From contig JAULBX010027418.1 of NCBI GenBank assembly GCA_032358255.1, forward strand, positions 1-37,505: a stretch of DNA of 37,505 bases. The letters run 5' to 3'. Below, piece after piece: positions 1 through 9,400 of the stretch. Each line of letters opens with the position of its first letter. Position 1 is the first letter of the stretch. A model generated the notes under the pieces. The model was given only the letters and a program-made list of their open reading frames with translations, had not been told where the DNA came from and did no database searches. The position numbers and the translations under genes were made by a program. This DNA is from Heterotrichella gracilis (lineage: Eukaryota > Sar > Xanthophyceae > Tribonematales > Xanthonemataceae).

Positions 1-1210
1 CCGCCGGGCCCCCCACCGCGCCCCCGCCCGCACCACCACCACCACCCGCGGCCCCGCCCCCACAGCACCCACGGCGCTCTGGAGCGGTGGACACCCTATC
101 TTAGGGACACCGCGCTGCGCGTGTATGGCTCCATAGGTGCCTCGGTGCAGTTTGGCAAGTTCACGCGGCGGGTGTTTGACTTCACGTCTGCCTCTGCGCG
201 CCTGGATCTGGGTCTGATGTCGCAGGGGGAGGAGGGGGTTGCTGTGCGCACAGGTATGACCACGCATGTGCACACGTAATTTAGGTGGTTGCCTGGGTAC
301 GACGCGGGTTTTTTCATGGAAACCACTGGAAACCAGCCAGATTAGCGGCCAGCCTTGCAGTTTGGCCAGTTCACTCGGCGGGTGTTTGCTTTCATGTTTG
401 TGTCTGCTCGCCTGGACCCTGCGGGGTGTCGCAGGGGGATGAGGGGGGCGCTGTGCAGGTATGACCACGCATGTGCACACGCGTGCAGCTCAAGTGGTAA
501 TGTCATCCCAGCATTAGAACCAGAGCATTACACAGCCCCCTTCATGGCACATGCCAGCTGGCAACCACATGGCTGCAAGCCAGGACGACAATGACAATAA
601 CAGTGACAACCACTCCCGCAGGAGGTGACGGAGCGCTGGCTGCCTCCCCTGCCCGCCACCGCGCGTTCTCCCTTGAGGGCCGAGGCACATGGCATGCGCT
701 GAGCGTGTCGCTGGCGCAGCAGGTGTTTGGGCCAGTTCGGGCGCGTGCAGACTTCAGGTGAGGCACCGCCCCTCAACATGGCTCGGACTCAAACCACCTT
801 CAAACCACCCTGCCCTGCTACGCGTCTTATCCCCTTCCCCTGCCCCTCGGGGGATCCAAACCCTGAAACTCCAAATCCCACACCCTCCTACACCGCCTCT
901 GTGTTTGGACACGACTCCTCGCACACACCCCTGCTCCCCGGAACGCATTTAAACGCCCCCTGTCCTGACCGCCCCACCCCACTGCCCCGCGCCCTCCAGG
1001 TTTGCCCTCGACCCCGCGCACACCCCGCTCCCCGCTGAGCGCAACACCTTCAAGGGCCTGGTGGAGACAGCGGTGTCGGTGCGCCCGCAGCTGCTGGAGG
1101 CCGCCTACGGCGCCGACATGGTCATCCCGGGGACCGGCGGCGCGGCGCGGGCGGTGGTGTGGGTGTCGCCCACCCGCAGGGAGGCCATGGCGGAGCTGCG
1201 CCTGTTCTAG
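1..1210 (+). CDS. TGD4: TGD4-like chloroplast outer-envelope lipid-transfer protein, C-terminal part (5' end outside window)
   Basis: Three exons are visible: <1-253, 622-757 and 1000-1210, ending in TAG. All junctions are GT-AG and the phases agree (1 then 2). The protein reads through a motif VYGSIGASVQFGKFTRR, then ARLDLGL, then SLAQQVFGPVRARADFRFAL, and ends in VVWVSPTRREAMAELRLF. Set against plant TRIGALACTOSYLDIACYLGLYCEROL 4 as I remember it, the order and wording of these blocks agree (an FGS..F..GRF block, a QQVAGP..FRVDS block and a terminal SPKRKEGMIELRLF block). TGD4 is a beta-barrel, phosphatidic-acid-binding protein of the outer chloroplast envelope that works with the TGD1-2-3 ABC transporter in moving lipid from ER to plastid. 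The His/Pro-rich start may be linker or intron read in frame. The alignment is from memory, so the identity is good but not certain. Echo copies of two of its exons lie nearby (357-503 and 1277-1374). Confidence 0.68.
357..503 (+). repeat. Echo of TGD4-like exon 3' end plus donor, inside the following intron
   Basis: This stretch repeats positions 148-290 with many substitutions in the coding part. The splice donor and about 20 bases after it are identical (GTATGACCACGCATGTGCAC in both). It is a tandem copy with a spacing of about 210 bases that crosses the exon/intron boundary. It is not needed for the open frame, because splicing from 253 to 622 keeps phase. Confidence 0.85.
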
Positions 1211-3449
1211 CCTGGAACTTTATGAAGGCATCGCTGCAGCGCGCGGCCGTGATTTCTGTGAGCTGTGTGCGCGGCGGATATGGTTATTCTGGGGACTGAC
1301 GGCGCCGCGCGGGTGGTGGTGTGGGTGTGTCCCACCCGCAGGGGGCAACGGCGGAGCTGGGCCTGTTTCTAAGTTGCGGATAGGCCCAGTGCGTGTGACA
1401 CCCTAGGTTCCATCGCTGGGGCAGGAGGGTGGAGCGTCTGAGCGGGAGTGCTTCGGGGTGTGCATTTTGTGGGCTTCGTCTACCCAGTGTGTTGGTGGGA
1501 TGTCTGGCGTGGTGCGCCGAGAAAGGATAGCACATCCGCTGGAAGCACGCGTGACGCTTCCTCTTATTTAGGGTTTTTGGGTTGGGGTCGGTGGGGTGGT
1601 GGTGGTGTAGGGAATCAGGTTTTTGTATCAAAACTGTGGAGTTGCCCACCACCTATATTTACCTATATATTTCTAGGTGTTTTAGGGCTCAGGGTTTGGG
1701 GTTTGGCCCCTCTGAGAAAAGTGCAGATGGGTAAAACGGGAAAGGAACGGAAACAGAGGGGGTAGAACCAAGCAGCAGCAGGCAAAGCACAAACAGGACC
1801 AAACGGTGCAGGGGTAAGCTGGAAAAACAGCAGAACACAGAACAAGCTCAAAGCAAACACAAAGCAGCAAGACGAAGCAGACAAGGACAAACAAAGCAAA
1901 GGGTGAGCAGCGGACAAGCAGCACAACAGAAAGAATCAGGGCAGAACAGAAAAGCAGGTACAGGATGGGGGCACCCGGCAGCACAGTTTGGCCCCTGTGC
2001 ATAGCCTGCCCTTGTAGATGCCAGGAGCCATTTGCGGCAGCGAGTTCCCAGGGTGTGCAAGAGTGTTACCGACTGGATGCATATACCATGTTGTGACGGG
2101 GGAAGCTTTTGGGGTAGCCCTTGATGGCTACCATGCCATCAGCGTCATAGTGCACGTTCGTTTGCATGCTAGTCGTGGCTATGCATGTGACGGTGTTAGT
2201 GGATGTCCAGGTTGCAGCAGCAGCTGCCCAGCGTTTAGGGTTTGGGGTGTAGTTCTTAAAGCCTATGCGGTCAAAAGCCTCGAGCATGGAAGTCGCCCTT
2301 GCCCAGGCCACCGTTCAAGCCCACTTTTAAAGAAGTCTGTCATGGGGCTACCCGCCACACTTGCCGCAAGCAACCCCTAAAAGCCAGCCGCCAACGAAAC
2401 GCCTGGATAAAAAAAAACCCTCTTGCACCCCTGCGCGCATCCACACTTGCCCCTCCAAACTTTGTGACCCCCTTGCGCACACATGCCGTAGCCTGCCAGC
2501 CCAGGGGGTCTGGCTCTGCTTAAGAAACGCCAACGGCGATCCAGTCCACGGTTCTAACTGCTGGCCTCTACTGCAGTCGACGGCACAGGTTGTGCGACGG
2601 AGCGTTCAACCCGTCTAGCTGGAGTTCGAACGCATGAGTGGGCAGAGCAAGTAGGGTTTTGACAAAGGGTAGGAGGCGAACTGGCGCAGATGACGTGGCA
2701 ATTTGTACCGTCACGTGTACAGGGGCCTGACAAAACGATCGTACATTTCGGCATGTACCCGCGGACGTAATTCTTGCCCTGCCAAATTCGAGGGTGGTCA
2801 CCCTGTCATAAGGGCATTTCGACAGCATTTCTGAGGGGTCTGCCAGTTGTACCGGTCACATGGGCTTGTGTGGCCAGTGAACGGGTGCGCATATGAAGGG
2901 ACCGGCAGGACGCGCGCGGGCCAGACCAGGCAGCGCAGACGCGGCCGGCGGCGATAATGAATTTCCTTTTCGCGCTGGTTCGCGTTGAAAAAGCGAGGCA
3001 GCAGCGCCGCCGTCGGCGGCACCCAATATCTGGAGAGACCGGGCCGCTGCCTGCCAACCAACGCTTCACCCAGCAAGCCTTTTGGACAACAGAGGCGGAG
3101 CCTTGAAGGCTGAACTATTTCGTCAGACACACGGACTGCGTCCCATCGTGTTTGCAAGCCTTGTGACACCGCCTGTTCGCCGCATCCCGTTGCCAGGGGC
3201 GAGTACTCTGCGAGCAGGGGTGATACGCAAGATCATTATATCATAGCCATTTGCAGCGCCCAGCGGGGCTCCTAGCCAGCGGCACCGAGCCCGGACGAAG
3301 CACAGGGTCGTAGGAAAGGGGTCCATCGTGGGGTTTCTGTGGCTCTCGAGGGCTGATTATCCCTTCATGGGCTAAGGGGCTGTCAGCAGGCGCATTAGTT
3401 GCCCTGCACCCCTCCATCCCCCAGCCAGGGCAGCACCGCGAGGGGCAGA
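1211..3449. other. Intergenic region between the TGD4-like gene and the receptor kinase
   Basis: I find no supported gene. The open frames here have no recognisable motif and overlap one another on both strands. The start holds the 3' flank of the TGD4-like gene with its echo. About 1780-1990 is an A/C/G-rich low-complexity stretch of CAGAACA- and AAGCA-like words. Telomere-like words occur near 1682 and 2238. The promoter of the downstream kinase should lie in the last few hundred bases, but I cannot point to a specific element. Confidence 0.6.
1277..1374 (+). repeat. Degenerate echo of the last TGD4-like exon, after the stop codon
   Basis: The stretch reproduces the last part of the terminal exon (about 1116-1210), including the block coding VVWVSPTRR, but with frame-breaking changes: GTGTGTCCCACCC replaces GTGTCGCCCACCC. 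It lies in the presumed 3' untranslated region. Confidence 0.8.
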
Positions 3450-6400
3450 ATGCTGGCCAGGAGGCGGTGGAAGACGCAGCCCGGCTGTAAACGGTGGCTG
3501 CTGGTGGTGCACGTGCTGGTGTTTACGATTGGAGCGGTGAAGCGCACGAGTGGGCAGGTGAGCCGCTGCACGCCACCCACTCTTCGACAGGTGGACCCAT
3601 GCCAGCGAGGAGGTTTAGCGTGTCGGTGTTGCAGCACACGCCTCGACGGGGCGTGCAGGAGGTCTCGTTGCTGGACCTTTGGCGGCGGGTTGGGTGGTGG
3701 GTGTCGTACTGGTGTGGTTTTGGCTGCGGGATGTCACCTCGTGGTCTCAAGAGACAGAAGGTGGGCTCGCCATACCCCTTTTTGGCGATGGCAGCGGCTC
3801 GATCCAGGGGTCGAGCGGGTTGATGCCGTATTTCTAGTTCACTGCTGGTGACTGCAAGGGCAGCGGTTCGATTTGAGCGTTGGGATGGGTGGTGAGCATG
3901 GTCTGTGAAGCTACCTGGGGAGCAATGCATGCATATGCTTGCCTGTCCACCGGCGCCGTTCTATCTTGTGTGACAGCCGTCGTGACATTTAAGAAAGGTA
4001 CCACCTCTTGTCATAGGCGAGGCAAACGGGCGTTTGAGGTTGGCAAGGGCTTTTTGTGCGAAAGGGTTGCATGCCAATGGAATGCGCAGGGGCTAGTGGG
4101 TGGTGGTGGGCTTGCTCGACCAACAAGCCTCGTGCAATAACTAGCGTTGGTGCAAACCGGTAGGACCACCCTTTTTGCAGCTGGGTTTACCTTTTCTATG
4201 TCCGATTTTCCCTAGATGTTTTTAACCAACCCCTGCAGGACTTGGGACACACCTAGCCTGCCTCCTTTTGATACCCCCAGCAAAGAAACGCCAGCCCGTG
4301 CTGTCATCTTCCTCTGATAACCCACGCTTGTGTCCACATCCATCCCACCTGCACACCTTACCAAGCCGCACGCCCCTCTATGCACCCGCAACACCCCCTT
4401 CCACACCTCCCCCTTACCCCCTCCCTACCCACACCCGCGGCGAATACACCCCCACCCACCGCCACCCTGCCTTACCCTGTACGAAAACCCTCCAGTACCT
4501 CCACCCTGTCCAGGGCTAGGGTTTTAGTCACCCTCCCCCTCACCTCATCCCCCCGTGCACTCAACCCCAGCACACACCATTGTGGGCAGCTATTTAATCC
4601 AATCTTCAGCAGTACAGCCAGACGAGCAGTCACTTTTGCACAAAGCGTGCACCAAGCCTGCCTTGGCGCACATAGTATACCAGACAACTTTCACTCCACA
4701 CCCGCGTCTTGCTTGCTCCCAGGCCACCTCCTTGTGAGCAAAACATGGCGTCATGAGCTATGCCAAACTCGCATTTTCTTATTGCTTCGCCTAACACCCT
4801 CCCCCTCGCTTGCGCCCCCAGGACACCCCCTGTGACACCAGCCTGTGGGACCAGCTGGAAGCGCGCCACGAGCTGAACCAATACACGCGGCGCTATGCAG
4901 CCTTTGGGCTGTCAGATACCCTCAAAGACCCTAGCAACCTGGTCACGCTGCTGGTGGCGACCAACGAGGCGATCATCAGCTGGGTGGGCAGGAATGGTGC
5001 GTGATTAACACAGAAATTGACAGGGACTTTTGGTGCGTTTGGTCGTGTATGGGTAAAGGTCAAATAGGTTATCATCGTATATAGCTGCTTGTCATTGTGG
5101 GGTTCATGTTTCTCACGTACACAGGCATAATTGCACAGTGATTTGACTTGAGCAACCACCTAGGATAGAGAAAAGGGTCGTTAGTCCGCTGGGGCAGCAT
5201 GACTCCACACTGCTGTTGCGGAAATGCCGCAGCCGCGCACCCTTTTCCTCGCTTGACTAATCCCCCCTTTGCCTCCTGCAGACGTGCAAGTGACCAATGT
5301 GGACGTGCTGCACACCGCCGAAGCCGCCCTCTACACCGTGCTGCCTGGTTACTACTCCAATGCCAGCCAGCTGTTGGATGCGCAGGTTGTGAACACAGCC
5401 CTTGCGTACCGGGCGAATGGGGACTACCCGCTCCTGTTCTTGCCGGATGATAGTGCGGAGGTGAGGCGGGGATTGGTGGTGGTGGTGGTGGGAGGGGAGG
5501 GGGGAGAGTGCGGTGTGGGATACCCGCTCCTGTTTTTGTGGAGGGACAAGAGGTGGGGGTGGGGCACGGGGGGCTGCTTTGCGTCAGAGGGGGGTGAGTA
5601 TGGGGACGAGAAGGGTGGGAGCGTGCTAGTTGTTAGTCGGGGGGGGCCTACTGACTTTTGTTGGGGGGTTTAGGTTGGGCCATGGTGGGTGATGGTGGGT
5701 GCTGGGGTGTGGCGGGTAATGGGAGGACGTGTGGGCGTGGCGCACCATGTGGTGGGCGGTGCGGCGGGAAGGGTCCATCCCCACACCCTTGCATAACCCT
5801 ATATTCAAAACCCTAATAAAACCCCTTTTCCCCTATCTCCTCCCAGGGCGTGCAGGTGGTTGGGCTAGGCCACAGCCCAGACAGCGTGGCCCGGGTGACT
5901 GAGGTGATCCGGGTGTGCGGGAGCGGCGCCATTTGGATAGTGGACAACGTGCTGCTACCCACCTTCAGCTACCAGGCGCTTGACCAGCTGAACAACACCA
6001 TCACGCAGGTGGAGGTGGAGGTGCGTGGAACCCTAAACCCTAGGAAGAACGTAACCCTGCTATCCAAAGCGCTGGCCCTCAAGCCCAGCCACACGGGGGA
6101 TCAATGAACCATAAATTGTGAGAATATTAAATCCTAGGCTAGTGCCCACCTTCAGCTACCAGGCGCTGAACAACACCGTCACTCTGGTGCCTGGTGGAGG
6201 TGCGTGGAACCCTAAACCCTAGCAGTATGGAACCCTACATCCTAGGCAGATGCTGGGCACTTTCCATTGTATCATAGAACAACGATGGCCAGCCTTAACC
6301 ATGGTATGTCTCCACCATCAACCCCATGCCCCACATCCACGGGTTGTGCATATCCCCGCCTGACCCTCTCCCCTTTCCCTCTCGTCTTGTGCCCCAATCA

Positions 6401-9400
6401 CTGACCTTTGACATCCCCGCCTGACCCCGCTCCCTTTTCCCCACCTGCAGCTGTGCAACCCCGAGAATGGCACCCTGTACAATACCCTAGAGGGTTTGGA
6501 CGACTACAAGTTCCAGCTGGCCACCTACTCAAGCTTCAACTTCACAGAGGCACAGGAGCCGGGGCTGGCGGTGACCTCCTTTGCGTTTAATGATGCTGCT
6601 CTCACCCCCTTCCTGACTGTCACCGGTGAGACATGCAAAACCCTAAATCCTTGGAACCCGAAACCCTAAAGCCATGATCTATTTAACCCTATGCTGGGGC
6701 TGGCGGTGACCTCCTTTGCGTTTAATGATGCTGCACCCAACTCCCCTTTGTAGTGGCCACTAGTGAGGCATGCAACATCATGTGGCTGGCAATGACCTCC
6801 TGTGCCTTCCCTATGATGCTCCACTCACTCCCTCCACTGGTGAGACAGGTGGTTCTCTAAACTGTATAACCCTTTCAAGGGCTTCCTAGGGTTTGCTGTT
6901 CTTAGAGGCTTTCCCTCCCACCGGCATGTACCCCCCACTTTGCCACGCGCCACTGCCCATTAAATGCCCAACCCTCCCCTCCTCCCCAGGGTTTGACTTC
7001 TTCTCCGCCCAGCAGCGCTACCCTCAGATCCAGGGCCAGGTGGCATACAGCCCCCCCCCCCTCTTTACCCCCCCTAACTGCACCACAAACCGTTGCCTAA
7101 CCAAATCTCTCCCCACCCCCATCTCAAATTCTCCCCCGTAACACCCAATTTGTGCCCCTTCCCCTTGCAGGGTTTGACTTCTTCTCCGCCCAGCAGCGCT
7201 ACCCCCAGATCCAGGGCCAGGTGGCATACAGCATCCTCCCACAGCCCCAGTGCTGGCAGGACCTACTGGCCGCGCGCACGTACCCTACCCTGCTCTCGGA
7301 AACCCTACATCAGAACTACAGCCAGTCGTTCGGGGTTTTGGGGGACGGCCAGGACGTGATCTATCCCCTGAGCGGTCCCAGCAATGTGACGGGGATGGTG
7401 CGCGCCTGCGCGAGCGTGATTTACACGATCATGGACATCACCTTTCCCGGGGAGGATGTGATGACCGCCGCGGGAATCAGCAGCTATCCCCCGGTGGCGC
7501 TGGCGCCTGTGCCAGGTAGGGTTTGTGAAATCCCTTGAAGTTACCTGAAACCCTACCCTAACGGGCCGCTCACGCCCGTGCTGGTGGCGAATCCTTGCAT
7601 CAACCTTGGCAAAACCCACTCAAAAGGGCTAGATTGCTTCTTCCCCCCTGTTCACCGCCACTGGGTGCCTTATCTTGAATCCCTAGCCAGTGCCCTAGGC
7701 TCCTGCGCTGAACCTTGGCAGCTCCAAGGCCCTACACCCCATGCCCCAAACCCCTAAACCCTAATCTCCTCTCCCCTTGCACACCCACAGGGGAGGTCAG
7801 CTTCTGCATCAACCTGGATAGCTCCAAGGCCCAGGCTATCGCCACGCTACAGCAACGCTATGCAGACTACAATGGCCAGGCCCACGCACCCGCACCCCCC
7901 ACTCGCCCCTCCCCATCGATCTTGATGTCGCCTTCCCCCCTGCCCTCCCCTGACAGGTAAGGGTATATATTACTTTGGCACCAAGCCTTCAGGGCACCAT
8001 GTCATTCACACCTGCATGCGCACCAAGGTGTACATACCAGAAGGCTAATGTGGCTAGTACAAGCGGTAAACGTAAATCCTAAACCCTCATCAGGTTCTTG
8101 TGGGCAAGTTTTGGGTGCTGGCTGAGTGAAGGGGCCAATTTAATGAAGGGCCCAACTTAATGAAGGGCCCAATTTAATGAAGGGCCCAATTTAATGAAGG
8201 GCCCAGTTGCATCAACCTCAGCAGAGTGAAATAATTTCCACCATGTGGCTGCAAAAATCCCTATGTAGGTCCGATAGGCCATTCACGCTGTTCTAACCCC
8301 TTCCCCACTTGTTCCCGCAGCAATATGGCGCCACCCACACCCACCACCACCACCTCCAGCACCAGCACCACCCTGTATGTGGGGGTGGCTGTGGCTGTGG
8401 CTCTTATCCTGGCGGTGGGTGCGGCTGTGGCTGTGTTTGTGGTGCGGCGGCGGCGGCGGGCAGCGGTGGGGGTTGAGGACAAGGGGGGCGATGTGGAAAA
8501 GGCAAATTGGGGAGGGTCAGTGAAGGGTTGTTCGGAGGAGGGGAAGGCGGCTGGGGAGGTGGGTGGTGGGGAGGTGGATTGCGGAAGGGGCGGTGGGGGG
8601 TGTAGTGTGTGGATGGGCAGGCGTGCATGCGCATATGTATGGTTGTGTTTGTTGTTTAGGGTTGCAACGTGCATGTAATGTATGTGGAATTGGCTTCTGG
8701 CATCCGGGAACGGTCGCTCTTGCACATTACCCTCACCTAGGGTTTTCAATCGCATGACCGTAACTCAGGGTTTCCCGCAGGACCCTGCCAACGCCCGCAC
8801 CTCCAAGTCCATCGCCGGCAGCCTGGGATCCCAGGACCAGGACCAGGGCGATTATGTTTCCAGAACAACTTCCACTGTCCCCAGATTCACCTCCACCACC
8901 ACCCCCTACCAGCCCTCGCCCTACACCTCCAGCGGGAGTGGGGACTCGCCCCCCCACTCCGACCCCACCACCGCCACCACCACCACCAACGGGGGGGTGG
9001 CGTACGCCCTCTCCCGGCAGGGCTCCAGCAAATTGACCCGACAGGGGTCGGGGGTGCCGCCTCTGGGCCCGGGGGCGCCCCCCCGCACCCCCTTCCAGGG
9101 GGCCAAGAACCCCTTCCACAGTACCTCCCAGGAGGCCTCGGGGGGTGCCAGCGTGGCCACTGCGGACAGCAACATGGCGGATATGCTGTCGCGGATCAAC
9201 TCGGGGCAACGTGAGTGGTGTTTTAGTGGCTAGGTTTGAGGATTCCCGCTGTTGACCTGGCTTTGCCGTATGCCGTGGCTGACGAGATTGGGCCAACTTG
9301 CGTGGGTGTGGATCGTGTTTCTATGGAGGTGAAAGATTGTGGTCTGCATGCCACGGTGAAATCCGCTTTTGTTGCTGATCCGTGTTGCTGATCCTTAGAT

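Noticed and set aside
8261..8755. 164-codon minus-strand frame rich in His, Pro and Thr
   Set aside because: It is the antisense shadow of the Thr-rich stalk and Val/Ala-rich membrane helix of the receptor kinase.
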